Assembly: GCA_036346205.1 (NCBI GenBank)
Contig: JARFJB010000534.1
Span: forward strand, 488,001-552,000
Direction: 5' to 3'
DNA: 64,000 nt
Origin: Vesta saturnalis
Taxonomy: Eukaryota; Arthropoda; Insecta; Coleoptera; Lampyridae
Position 1 is the stretch's first letter; each line of letters opens with the position of its first letter. The position numbers and the translations under genes are program-made. Positions 10,192-21,474 of the stretch are shown here, in pieces. The notes beneath the pieces were generated by a model. It was not told the DNA's origin. It saw nothing but the letters and a program-made list of their open reading frames with translations, and did no database searches.

Positions 10192-12832
10192 AGTATAAAC
10201 ACTAAAACTGGGCCAACTTATAATGTTAAAACAAAAGCGATGATGTAATAAATTGATCAAATAACTTTAATTAATAAAAATAATTACCAAATGATTTTCG
10301 CTACTGCCGTCGGGTCATCGGTTGATTAAGTATAGGGTGGGTTCTACTATATTGACTTGTTAACACACATGAAATGCGGCTTGTTTCTCTGCTGCTTAAT
10401 TATTTTCCTTTCTCCAATTAATAAAAACAATGTAAAAAATTATAAAAAAAATATATAATTAAATGAATTCTCGAGCGCCATGTTATCTTTGTCAAGGAAT
10501 AACAAAACCTACATAATGAACAATAAAAACTTTCTATAAATAACAAAAATTAACAATGTGCAATTAAGTTTATTTACCCAATTTATGGATGGTTAAGGAG
10601 AGGAAAGAAAAGGTTTTAAAGCTAAGCTTAAAAAATAAAAAAATCACCACATAAATATCTCAGTACAATGATTTTCTTATAGACAGCTTCCAGTGTTTAA
10701 TTATGGATGCGGAACGGTCAACCAGTATGAAAGCGTTTCTACATCTTCCTTGCGTGTTCTTCTAACAACGCGATCAACTAGGTATTTGAAGGAATTTTCA
10801 ATCCACTAAACTTATTGTATTCTTGATGTTTTATTTTATTAAAATTGTATTTTAAGATGATATTTGAATGAAAAGAAACTTGCGTAAATAAGTAACTTAA
10901 GAGCCATTTGAGATTAAAAATATAGTGACTTATAAAAGTACCATATCAAAGTAAGTAAAATATAAGTATGAGTAAGTAAGTAAGTAAATAAGTGCCTTAT
11001 AAGGGAATAATATAAGTACTATAATGAGTGTACGTGAGTGCCTGGAAAGAGCAATGCTTAAGCTTTAAATATAATGAATTAAAAATAACTTACCACCAAA
11101 TTCTGATGGCACCAAATATAAAAATTAAGTAAAAACCATTATAACAATGTCTTCTGCTTTAACATTCAGCAGCAAGTGAGGAAAAAAATAGCGGCTTTCC
11201 GAATTGCTTCTGTAAGTGCCCCCCCTCAAGAATTTGTCACGCATTGCGCGAAATACAATGATCGAAGTCCAATTTTTAAAAGAAAGGGAACTATAACTAT
11301 TTATGTATATTACACAAATATATGTTCTAGAATGCAATTTAGTTGCCTTTCTCAATTTTACATGTAAATAATTAAAAACTCCTCTAATTTTACGCCAAAT
11401 AAATTAATGATCTTAGATTAACGTATTTTTTAATACAACCACAAAAAAAATGTTGTTACAGACTATTTTTAGCAGATAAAAGTCATTCAAATTTTGATTC
11501 TGCAGATGGATTTAGCATGTGGTGGAAATTTGTAACAAGCTTTTTTTTTGTGGTTGTATTAAAAAATACATTAATTTAAGATCGTTCATTTATTTGGCGT
11601 AATATTAGAAAAGTTTTTAATTATTAATATGTAGAATTGAGAAAGGCAACTTAATTTGCATTTCCTAGAACATATATTTTGGGTGTAATATTACATAAAT
11701 AGTTATAGTTCCCTTTCTTTAAAAAATTGGATTCATATTATTGTATCCGCGCAACGCGTGACAACTTTTAGGGGGAATACTCACTTGAGTTATTCTGAAA
11801 GCCTTTTTTAATTCACTTAATGCTGAATGTTACAGCATAAAGCATGGTTTTTACCTAATTTTTTTTATATTTGGTGCTATCAGATTTTGATGGTAAGTTA
11901 TTTTCTAATTCATAATATTTAAAACTAAAGCATTTGTTTTTTTTAGGCACTTATTTTGCACTCCTATTTCATTTATTTTGTACTTATTTTGCACTCCTAT
12001 TTCACTTATTTTGCACTTAGTTTGCACTCCTATTTTACTCCTATTTTATTCATATTTGATTTATATTTTACTTATACTTTTTAATGCATACTTTGATATG
12101 GCATTTTTATAATAATTATTTTTAATGGCACGTATAAGTCACTAATTTGCTATTCTATTATTTTTCTAATTTAAATGGCAATTTTTACTTGAATTACATT
12201 TTACAACGCAAGTTCTACATACTTAAACTTCAAAGAAATTCAATAAATTTATGGACACAATATATTAAGGATAAATAAGCAAGACATTGACCTCACCAAG
12301 TTCACCATTTTGCTTCATAGTTACCAGCAGTAATACAGTTTATGTACAGAACCGTTCAAAGGTAATGTTTTTTATATAACTTTAGAATAGTATAAGACTT
12401 CTGATTTTTTTTAACCTTTTCAATCAGATATTGAATAAACTTAAGTATATCATGTTATTTTATTTTCATTTTGATAAATTGCTTATTATTCTTCATTAAC
12501 TAGGTTTTGCTGTTCCTATAAAAAAAGACAACATGACGCTCGAGATTTTATCATTTTTTCATAATTTTTTTTATATAACATTTTTTTATGAATTAAGTGA
12601 AGTGAAAATAATTAAGCGGATGGGAAGCATGCAGTATTTCAGGTATGTTAATTAAACTCAGTATATTAGAACTCTCCCTATCTTAATTTACCGATTGAGC
12701 CAACGGCAGTAGCGATTGTCATTTGGTAATATTTTTTTATTAATTAAAATTATTCGATCAATTACAAATTGTTTATTACATCATCGCTTTTCTTTTAATG
12801 TTATAAGTTGACCCAGTTTTAGTGTTTATACT
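10192..12832. mobile_element. Foldback-type palindromic element, arms of about 1.3 kb, loop of about 70 bp
   Basis: The arm 10192-11461 is the inverted copy of 11531-12832, at about 80% identity by eye with indels. Both outer ends read AGTATAAACACTAAAACTGG. The centre is a 70-nt unique loop (11462-11530) flanked by TTGTTACAG and GTAACAA. Other paired landmarks are GCGATGATGTAATAAA, CTCGAGCGCCATGTT against CTCGAGCGTCATGTT, and TTTATTTGGCGTAA. The subterminal part holds diverged short repeats (AAATAAGTGCC type). No coding sequence is recognised inside; the small frames at 11125-11367 are not conserved between arms. It lies inside the hAT pseudogene. No target duplication is clear, so the exact ends are approximate. 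Confidence 0.8.
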
Positions 12833-12867
12833 TTGGTAGCCGCTTTTAATGTTACAAATTGTATCCT

Positions 12868-14006
12868 AAAGTACGTGATCACGAATCCAGTTCAGCACAT
12901 GTTCGAACTTTTATTCAATGGAAAGAATTAAACATCATGCAACTATTGATCAAAAGGAACAAAAACTTGTTGAAGGAAATGTGTCAGTGGAGAGAAATCC
13001 TTTCAAGATTATTAGACATTCAAATTTCAAGCTAAACCAAATTTAACTTTACGAGGATACCGTGAAATTAGTCCACTTATTGGCAAAATATGAACCTCTA
13101 TTACGCGAACACATCACAGATTTACCTTGGGAAAACATATGCAACATCTTATTTATCACCGGTTACTCAGAACGAATTCATAGAAATTTTGAGAGAAAAG
13201 TAAAAAGCAAAACCATTGAACCAGTTAAACAAGCCAAGTATTTCTCAATGATATTCGGCAGCACGCCTGATATTTTTCACAAGGATCAAACAAGCCAAGT
13301 ATTACGTTTTGTTGTATTTGAAGAAAGCAAAGTAAAAATTATGGAATCATATGTTGGCTTTATTGAAAACAAAGGTTTCTGTTACCAATTAAAGTATCAA
13401 GCATGTGATAGAAACTCGGTGGACTGCAAGATGAGATGCTGTATTATAAAAAAAAAATATTCACACGCCCATGCGATCTAGAAGGAAAAAATTCCTGGAG
13501 AAGAAGCTAAAGATGCAGGATTGTCCTATGAAAATGAATTAAAGAGATATGTTTATATCACTGGATAGAGTAATTCAAGAAGTAACTAGTCGATTTGAAC
13601 AATTTCGTGGACTTGCGGAAAAGTACGCTTTTCTTATACCAACAAATCTTCTGGATGAGAAATACGAATTTGAATTATATAATGAAAGCAGCAATGTAGA
13701 AGATTGCAGAATTTTTCAAAACTTGCCGCCGCGCAAAATTCAAAAGAATATTGGAAAATAAGACATCTTGAACTTTTACAGTTCAACAAAAAATACGACC
13801 TTGAGAATCTTGTCCCAACTATTGTCATAGAATTTAGGATATTTCTTTCTATTGCAATCAGTGTTGCTAGCTGCGAAAGAAGTTTTTCGAAATTAAAGAT
13901 TATAAAAAATGATTTAAGATCAATCATGAGTGCTATGCGATTAAAAAATCTTGCTATATTATGGATAGAAAAACGAATAAGTGATACAATTAACTTATGT
14001 AGATAA
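12868..14006 (+). pseudogene. hAT transposase (ZMYM-like type), central and C-terminal part
   Basis: Coding resumes after the foldback with LYPKVRDHESSSAHVRTF and QWREILSRLLDIQ, the conserved segment after the TTF zinc-finger. The frame 13062-13481 gives LLAKYEPLLREHI and VKQAKYFSMIFGSTPDIFHK, the DUF4371-like region with the catalytic-domain Asp context. A damaged middle follows. 13704-14006 carries the hAT dimerisation domain (SVASCERSFSKLKIIKNDLR, MRLKNLAILWIE) and a natural-looking stop. At least three frame changes occur. It is one gene split by the 10192-12832 palindrome and is not functional. Confidence 0.75.
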
Positions 14007-14141
14007 TTTTAATTTATTATACATAGAATTTAGCAATTTTCACATATTATAAAAATAAAGAATTACATATAGGTGATTATATAAGATCGAAATGTCTATT
14101 TTTTTAATTTATACGAGGTTGATCCCTATGCTCCGCCCCTA

Positions 14142-14560
14142 ACTTACTTCTAGTGGAGATGGAAACCTCACGCCACAGCATCTTCATTTTGAAGGCAGTG
14201 CGACTAATATGGCGGCGGATGATGTAGACGTTTCTTGTCAAATTGTAAATAAAGCTTGCAAAAGGTGTAACAAAATACCGCAAATATTTCAAAAGTGTGT
14301 TGCAGAATTTGCAATTCAGTTTACCACCCGGGTTGTGCTAAACAAATAAAAAACATAAAACTTATCGATGATAAACAACTTATGTGCTGTGAAAGTGTAA
14401 ATGTGATGAAAAGTCGCTAAATGAAGGATGTACACTCGCAATTACTTGTTGAAAAGGATCAAACAATTAATTATCAGAAAGCTACTATTGACGCATTGCA
14501 AAATCAAACTTTGCTTATAAATAAGCTAAATTCTATTGAATTGAAGTACGATAACGGGAT
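14142..14560 (+). pseudogene. LINE (CR1-like) 5' leader and ORF1 fragment with PHD-like zinc-finger
   Basis: A leader GTGGAGATGGAAACCTCACG, shared with both outer arms of the 5.8-9.3 kb inverted repeat, is followed by ATG at 14209. The translation begins MAADDVDVSCQIVNKACKRC and, after a frame change, reads CRICNSVYHPGCAKQIKNI and LMCCES. The Cys/His spacing matches the PHD-like finger at the N-terminus of CR1-group ORF1 proteins. Next comes a heptad-like stretch (TIDALQNQTLLINKLNSIEL), as expected for the ORF1 coiled coil. The fragment fades by about 14560. Frameshifts mean it is not translated intact. Confidence 0.6.
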
Positions 14561-14759
14561 ATCACACGGCATTTTTTTTATTATACTACAATCTGTGTAA
14601 GTGACATTCAATAGTTGGTTTGACATACATGAATAATTGAAAACTGAAAGTGCACGAAGACGAAGCGTCCAATAATGTTTCGTCTATATTATTCTAAATC
14701 TAGTTTAACATATACTATACCCACTGCTCTATACTTTATACAACACAACTATTAAATTA

Positions 14760-14995
14760 CAGAAATCTATTTGTTAAATCTGCCGGTTTGAACCTTTTTA
14801 AACGTGGCTGTTCTACAGTATCCTTTAATAAGCACTCCACTAGAGGATTAGGGTGAACACCAATTCGATCACAGTAGCGAGCACTAAATCTTTCTGTTTC
14901 TTGATTAATAGTTGGAATTGCGAGATCACGACGTATAGTTTCATTCGTAACATCCCATGGGGTGTTTTGTTACGTGTTTAATTGGAAAACGTTTC
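14760..14995 (-). pseudogene. Jockey-type LINE, extreme C-terminal fragment
   Basis: Reading right to left: PWDVTNETIRRDLAIPTI, then QETERFSARYCDRIG, HPNPLVECLL and RLKRFKPADL. This is the characteristic Jockey C-terminus after the reverse transcriptase (W-x-V-x-N-x-x-I-x-x-D-L ... H-x-N-P-L ... R-L-K-R). Only this piece is present. It is a separate fragment from the Jockey copy at 17.3-18.9 kb. Confidence 0.7.
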
Positions 14996-15723
14996 TTTTT
15001 GATAACGTTCGTCATTTGGTCAAATTTACTTGCTAAAAATAGCAATTTATTCTTAGGTTGAATGCTTCCAATTCACTATTTCGCAAATTTTTACGCATCT
15101 CTAATTGCATTTAAATTAACATATGTAACTTTCGTACACATCTCTTATTTAGTTAAAATCAGTCAAATTTAATACCTTCAGCGACATCTCGAAGATTTCG
15201 GATCATTTAATATAAAGCAGTTAAATAGAAACCTGGGATCTTTTAGGGTCAAATAATACACTTACATATAATAAATATATATTTTCTACACATTTTTAAC
15301 TTTTGGTAACAATGATTAAATAAAAATTTTCTCAAGTTTGTAAAATTGATTTTTAAGGTGTTGGCTAATTTTTCTTTCTTCCTTTTAAGCACGCCATTGA
15401 TGGTGGATGTTGAGTTTCTAGAGAATTTTTCGTTTCTGGTTCTGGATGCTGAAGAATCATTTTTTTGTAAACTTCTCACTTAAAGTAATACTTGGTTGAG
15501 TAAAAGTATTACTAACGCTTTTAAAAGGCGGATATAATTAAAATTATTCATTCGTCTACATATTCGATTTTCGAATATAAAAGCATTCAATACTAATTCT
15601 TCACATATAAAGACACTTCAATCGAAATTACGTTGAATGTCACTATCGGCTCGTTTGTCACCTGTAAGAGGTATGAACGGTCATAATTAATTAGACATCG
15701 TACTTATATTTACCTTATTTTAA

Positions 15724-15892
15724 CATCTCTGTACTACCTATGTAAGAATATCTCTGTACTACCTATGGAAGAATATCTCTGTACTACCTACGTAAGATCT
15801 CTGTACTACCTACGTAAGAGCGTCTCTGTACTACCTATGTACGAGCATCTCGGTACTACCTACGTAAGAGCATCTCCGTACTACCTACATTG
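15724..15892 (+). repeat. Minisatellite, about 24-26 bp unit, about 7 copies
   Basis: ATCTCTGTACTACCTA(T/C)GTAAGA-type units repeat head to tail from 15724 to 15892. One unit is shortened, and substitutions increase to the right (CTCGGTACTACC, CTCCGTACTACC). Confidence 0.9.
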
Positions 15893-16294
15893 CTAACGTC
15901 ATTCCTTCTTAAACTTTCTGCTCACATTTTACTGTTACGTTACATCCAAACTAGATGACTATCGCTGGAAGGCATAAGAGCCTTGCTGACATCCATGACC
16001 ATATACGCGAATGCTGCTAGATCATTGGAATAGTACCCGAAATTTGCAAGATCAAATAAGTAGTGGTTTCAACAATAAAGGTCAGATTTTTTCTTTATCA
16101 CCTGGTTACACGATTGTGCTTCCAAATTTCATTTACACCTAGGAGGTTCTTAGTGAATTTCTAAAACGAAAATAAATGGACTGATATTATTAATTTTGTA
16201 ATCAAAGAATCGACAATTGTTACCTCTTAATTAAATTTATATATTTAAGGTACCTTCCAACAGTTCACTTTCACAAAATTCTTTTATCTAAAAC

Positions 16295-16296
<2 letters not shown>

Positions 16297-16359
<63 letters not shown>
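16297..16359. repeat. (TA)n microsatellite, about 31 repeats
   Basis: Uninterrupted TA dinucleotides flanked by unrelated unique sequence, with no TE terminus visible on either side. Confidence 0.95.
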
Positions 16360-16361
<2 letters not shown>

Positions 16362-17339
16362 ACTAATTCAACTTTGAATATTTTGCACTCAATCACAAGA
16401 AAAATTTTAATTGGATCATTAAAATAGGTAGACTACACCTAAACAGTTTTAGCTTCCATTTGGACCTAATTAATTCTAGCTTCTGTGGTTACATTCACCC
16501 AACGATTTGCTCCTGTTTTGATTGCAATATACCGGATGTAACGATTATCTGTATTACGTGAACTACTGCAAATGTTAGACATTTAATTTTATGTGAATTT
16601 GTAATTTTTATCTCGTAATATTTATGTGTTATGTACATTACTTTTCTTGCGGACAAGGGTGTTCGGGCCAATTTATTTCCTATAAATTTCTTGATTACTT
16701 TATTTGTTACGGTAGTTATTTACTGTGGACCGAACGAGCTTTCCAATTTACTGTATACTGTGTGAAGCGTAAGGCAAGCAAGTTAATTAATTAATTTTTT
16801 TATCTTACTAAACATCCCAATGGAATTATGTGTTAAATTAGCCAATTCCAAATACGAACAGTAAGATCTTACAGCGGCCGGAAGAGGACTTATAAATAAT
16901 TTTATTTTTTTTTCTTTCTAATTGAAATTTAAATTATAATTGCCGTGGGCACAAGCCGAGGCTCACTACTTGCCATCGTGGGCTTTGGTGGAATGTTAAT
17001 TTATATATATTTTTTTATTTTATTCTTTTGTCAGGATATCGATAATAACAATTACTTTATCGGGGGAATTGTCAACTCATTTCTACTTCCTCCTTTCATT
17101 CTTATTTCTTTCTTTTTTTTTTGGTAAATCCTGTTTCAGGCATTACAGGGTTTACTCTCCTTTCAACACTTGTTGAGTATTTTCTTATTAAAACCTGTGG
17201 CGCCTACTCATATCCGGTTCCTATCTAACCAGATTACTATCATTTTAAGCTATACCTCCAAAACAACCACGCATCCGAGTGTTCTGCGGTCTTCCGACCG
17301 TACGCCTGAGTTTAGTCGAGCCCACTCATTGTTTTTTAT

Positions 17340-18870
17340 GCCATATGATGGTTAGACACATGGCAGTTTACTATGGATTTGACCACTTTTGGTTGAAATC
17401 GTATCAGTATTTCAATGTTAGATGTCTTTGCTGTGCCCCATAGTTGTGTCCATATGTCCACATGGGTTTAATCACGATTTTGTATAACTAATTTGCTTTC
17501 CAAGGATAACTGTGACTTTCGTCCTATCAACCAGTATATTTTTTGTAGCTTTAATCCCAATTGTTTACACTTTGTTCATATGTGCGTCTTCCATATCAAT
17601 TTCTTGTCAAATGTATTCCAGGGTATTTAGCACTGTCAGTTTGTGGAGTTTCTTGATTATTTAGGGTTACAGGTGGGCATACCTCTTCTTAGTGTAAACG
17701 ATACATTCACTGACTTGCTTCCATTTATTTTTATGCGCCACTTAGTACACCAGCTCTGTATTTTATTAAGGTGAGTTTGTAATTGTTGTGATGCCAGATC
17801 GGCAAAAGTAGCGACCATGTTTCCTGTATTTGTCGGGTGGTCCACCGTGAATAGCAGGTATAAAGTGGACCCAGGGTGCTACCCTGGGGAACACCAGAAC
17901 CGATGGGGTATAAGGGTGTTAGTTCGCTGCCATATCTGATTGGGAAGTGCCTGTTGGTTAAGTACAACTTTAAGATTTCATAGTAGTCTGACGGTAGGAT
18001 TTTCTTCATTTTACAGGGCAGCCCCTCATTCCATACCTTGTCAAATGCTTGAACGATGTCTAACAATACTGCAGCTCAGTATTTCCTCTCTTCGAAGTCT
18101 TTAGTGGTTTTATCAACTACTCTATGGACTTGTTCAATTGTTGCGTGATTGTTCCGAAAGCCAAACTGGTGGTCACGTATGAGGAGATTGTCCAGGAGTA
18201 TTGGATGTAATTTCTTTCGTATCATTTTTCCGAACACCTGGCAGCAGACTAATAGGTCGATGTGATGCAGTTTGTTCTTTGGGTTTGCCTGGCTTTGAAA
18301 TTAGGATAATCACGGCATTTTTGCACAGATTGGGAAACTGTCGGAGCCCTAAACTTGCGTTGTATAAATGCGCATTAAGTTTATAGCCTTTCTGCGGTAG
18401 TTCTTGGAGAATAAGGTCAGTAATTAAGTCCTGACCTGGAGCTTTGTGCGGGTTTACTTTGTTGCGAATGGTGTTTTCGACTTACTTGATTTTAAGCTTT
18501 TTAATAGACGGCATTTCTAGAATATTTTGTGTCTTTACTGTCATAACTTGTTCCGCCAGGAACGGTTGGAAAACATTAACAAGATGTTGCGCAAAGGTAG
18601 ATGCCTTCTCACTATCACTTTTTGCCCAGCTATTATTAGTGGTACGAATTGGTGTATGATATTGTTTTGGTTGTCTTAGGTGTCTTGTGACTTTCCAAAG
18701 CGAGTAGTCGTTTGTTTACTTCTAACGGTGACATATCTTTTAAATAAGCTTGTACATTATGATTTTTTATGTTAGAAATTAAATTTTTAAGCTCGGCAGT
18801 AGCATGATTTAAAGTCCTTTTGTCATTGGGGTGTCGAATGGTTTAGTTCTCCTTATGATAATATTAGGTC
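17340..18870 (-). pseudogene. Jockey-clade LINE ORF2 (reverse transcriptase) pseudogene
   Basis: Read from 18870 leftwards in changing frames: linker (LKNLISNIKNHNVQAYLKDM, LLALESHKTPKTTKT), RT start (NPHKAPGQDLITDLILQELP, RPISLLP), the domain with LDIVQAFDKVWNEGLPCKMK and GSGVPQGSTLGPL (frame 17731-18066), then a damaged catalytic box where FADL stands in place of the usual YADD. KWRIKINGSKS and KYLGIHLDKKL-like remnants follow, then the thumb region (MWTYGTQLWGTA-like). Many stops and frameshifts are present. It is inactive and probably 5'- and 3'-truncated. Plus-strand open frames at 18201-18659 are shadows. Confidence 0.75.
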
Positions 18871-20319
18871 ACGCGTCTCACACTCGAACAGTAATAACAA
18901 AACATATGCTGTATTAACTTCTGATCTGCCTACGCACTTTTTATTTCTTGAAGGAAATCACTAGTTATTTGTGAATGTCTATACGATTTATCCCTTTATG
19001 GGTTAACGCAGTGGCTATACAGCCCTTCTAAACTACAATTTTCACAAAAAAACTTCATCAACTAACCATTCTGATGGTTATCACGCGTGCAACCCGTTCT
19101 CAAAACCCCTAACCATCTAGCCAACTTACAACTTTTAACTCTTACCCCTCCAATTTCGGCATTCTCTTATATACCTTCTGCCCGCCACATTGCCAACACG
19201 TCACAATAAATTCGCGCTAAGATCAAAATTCACCTATTACAGCTGAGTATTTCGTGCGTTTCTACATCGCGTCACAATGTCCAACATTGACTCAATCACG
19301 CTACCCTTATACAACACTCGCCACCATCTTTATTTTACTTGAAAATTTATAAAATCTCCTTGAAGAAATCGTCTATCCTCACCATATTCATTCAGTATAT
19401 TCACCAGGTCGTTCTTCGTATTTTCATACATATCTTACAGGTACGTGAATTCTACTTCCGCATCATTTTCGCGAAATCATCCCATTCTAATGTCCCTTTA
19501 CGTACACATAGGCATTCACTTTACCAATATTGCACAACATTACAAACGTTTCTATAAACAAAAATATGCATACATATTCCTTACCGTAGATATCAATAGA
19601 TCATAACTCACTCACTCATACGTCTACATACATTTCTTTTGGTTCAAATTCCTTCATACACAGTAGTAAAAAGACCAGTAGTTCTACCAGTGCCATATCA
19701 ATAAAAATTTACTCAAAACATTATTTCTCAACCAAATTTAACGCTTTCGTTAATAAGATATCTATAGATCATAACTCACTCACTCATACATCTACATCCA
19801 TTTCTTTTAGTTAAATTCCTTCATACATAGTAGTAAAAAGACCAGTAGTTTTACCAGTGCTATATCAATAAAAATTTACTCAAAACATTATTTCTCAACC
19901 AAATTTAACTCTTTCGTTAATAAGATAGCTATAGATCATAACTCACTCACTCATACATCTACATCCATTTCTTTTAGTTTAAATTCCTTCATACATAGTA
20001 GTAAGTAGACCAGTAGTTTTACCAGTGACGTATCAATAAAAATTTACTCAAAACATTATTTCTCAATCAAATTTAACGCTTTCAACACGAAAATCTTTCT
20101 ATAACATTCAAATATTCCTTCATACGATAACTAAGGCTTCATTAAAAATCCAGTGGTGTATCATTTACACAACTTACATTACGTATACACAACAAAAAAA
20201 CAATTCTTTTCATGCAAACTCACTTCAGCTACATTCAAAACAACCTTACACTAACGTGTACGCTATTAAAAAATATTTATACACGCATTACAAAAATGAA
20301 ATTTAAAAAGCTAAACGGG
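18871..20319. other. No gene seen; contains a three-copy satellite
   Basis: 18871-19586 is C/A-rich on the plus strand without a recognisable protein. 19587-20092 is the tandem array. 20093-20319 is unassigned and leads into the LINE at about 20320. Confidence 0.4.
19587..20092 (+). repeat. Satellite-like tandem array, about 169 bp unit, three copies
   Basis: The units start at about 19587, 19757 and 19924 (landmarks ATAGATCATAACTCACTCAC, AAGACCAGTAGTT, AAAAATTTACTCAAAACATT, TTAACGCTTTCGTTAATAAG). Copies differ by only a few percent, so the array is young. A monomer of about 170 bp is in the usual satellite range. Confidence 0.9.
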
Positions 20320-21470
20320 TGCGAATGACTATTACATTCAAAACGCTGGTAATTCCACAAAGGCAATGTGGTCCATGATTAATGCTCATCGAACCGTAAA
20401 TACGTCAGATCGATCAACGCTGTTAGCTAAGGATTTCGGTTCATATTTTTCCAACATCGCTACTGATGTCATTAATAACCTTGAAATTTCTGATACGGAT
20501 CCACTTGATTATTGTAATAGTTCCACTGATACCCATTTTAGATTTAACAATGTATCCCAAGCATTAATTCAGGATGCGATATGTAAGTTAAACAACAAAG
20601 ATATTCATGGTCTAAACACTAATGTTATTAAACGTAACATCAGCGTTTTAGTTAATCCATTAACTTATATAATTAATTCCATAGTCAAATCCGGGAAGTT
20701 CCCACATCTACTCAAAATTGCTTTGATTGCGCCTGTACCAAAGAAAGGTGACAAGGACGATTTAAATAACTATAGGCCTATTGCAATTCTCCCGATGTTC
20801 TCTAAAACCATTGAAATTATTTCATTTAATCAAATAATGTCTTTTTGAGAATAACAACCTATTTTATAATAAACTGTACGGCTTTCGCAAAGGATGTGTA
20901 TCACAAGTAAAGCTATTATTGATTTCACTAATAATATGCTTAATAGCTTTGAAAATGGTTTTCACTCAGTCGCAACTTTTCTTGACATCTCTAAGGCCTT
21001 TGATTGTATCGATTATAACATATTGATCAACAAATTGATTGTGTAGAATTTTGATGAACTCACTAATTTCCACATTTCTACATGGTCGATCTCAATGCGT
21101 ATTTTTTAATAACAAACAATCAAATAAATATGACATAAGTAGCGAAATTCCTCAGGGCTCAATCTTGGGACCTTTGCTGTTTCTAATCTACGTCAATGAC
21201 CTACCACTATGTTTACCGCCCGACGTCACGTGCACCACGTATGCTGTTGACGTTACTTTAATTATATCAGGTTCTGACATCAATCTTGCGTTTCATTATT
21301 CCTCTGAAAGTGTCAATACTATTAATAAATGGTGTGTATCAAACAAACTAAAATTGAATTCTGCTAAAACGGCACTAATGCGCTTTTCCCTACGCAAAAC
21401 TACTTACAATAAAGACACAATTGCGCCTTACGCAAAATTTTTGGATGTCACTGATCATCTTAGGAATCCT
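20320..21470 (+). pseudogene. CR1/L2-group LINE reverse transcriptase, 5' piece of a split element
   Basis: Linker and RT: YYIQNAGNSTKAMWSMINAH, DFGSYFSNIATDV and LNNKDIHGLNTNVIKRN (frame 20366-20848), PVPKKGDKDDLNNYRPIAIL, then after frame changes YGFRKGCVSQ, SEIPQGSILGPLLFLIYVND (frame 21039-21524) and a catalytic box reading YAVD where YADD is expected. The second catalytic Asp is thus replaced by Val. KWCVSNKLKLNSAKT and KFLDVTDHL close it at about 21465. The C-terminal part resumes at 22937, beyond an inserted pogo-like element. It is non-functional. Confidence 0.8.
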
Positions 21471-21474
21471 CTTC

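Larger units (their letters stand above)
15000..17339. other. No gene seen; AT-rich spacer with minisatellite and microsatellite
   Basis: The small minus-strand frame at 15249-15479 is Lys/Arg/Ser-rich and matches nothing I recognise. The region holds the 15724-15892 minisatellite and the 16297-16359 (TA)n tract. GC-richer patches at about 15950 and 16940 have no recognisable coding sequence. Confidence 0.4.

Noticed and set aside
10192..12832. Polinton/Maverick (long TIRs beginning AG)
   Set aside because: Arms nearly fill the element, no polymerase, integrase or capsid genes are present, and no 6-bp target duplication is seen.
15700..15900. CRISPR-like array
   Set aside because: Units are contiguous degenerate tandem repeats without spacers, in a eukaryotic context.
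16945..17127. Small hydrophobic plus-strand ORF (60 aa) resembling a membrane peptide
   Set aside because: Its composition follows T-rich DNA, it has no conserved features, and it lies near the decayed 3' side of a Jockey copy.
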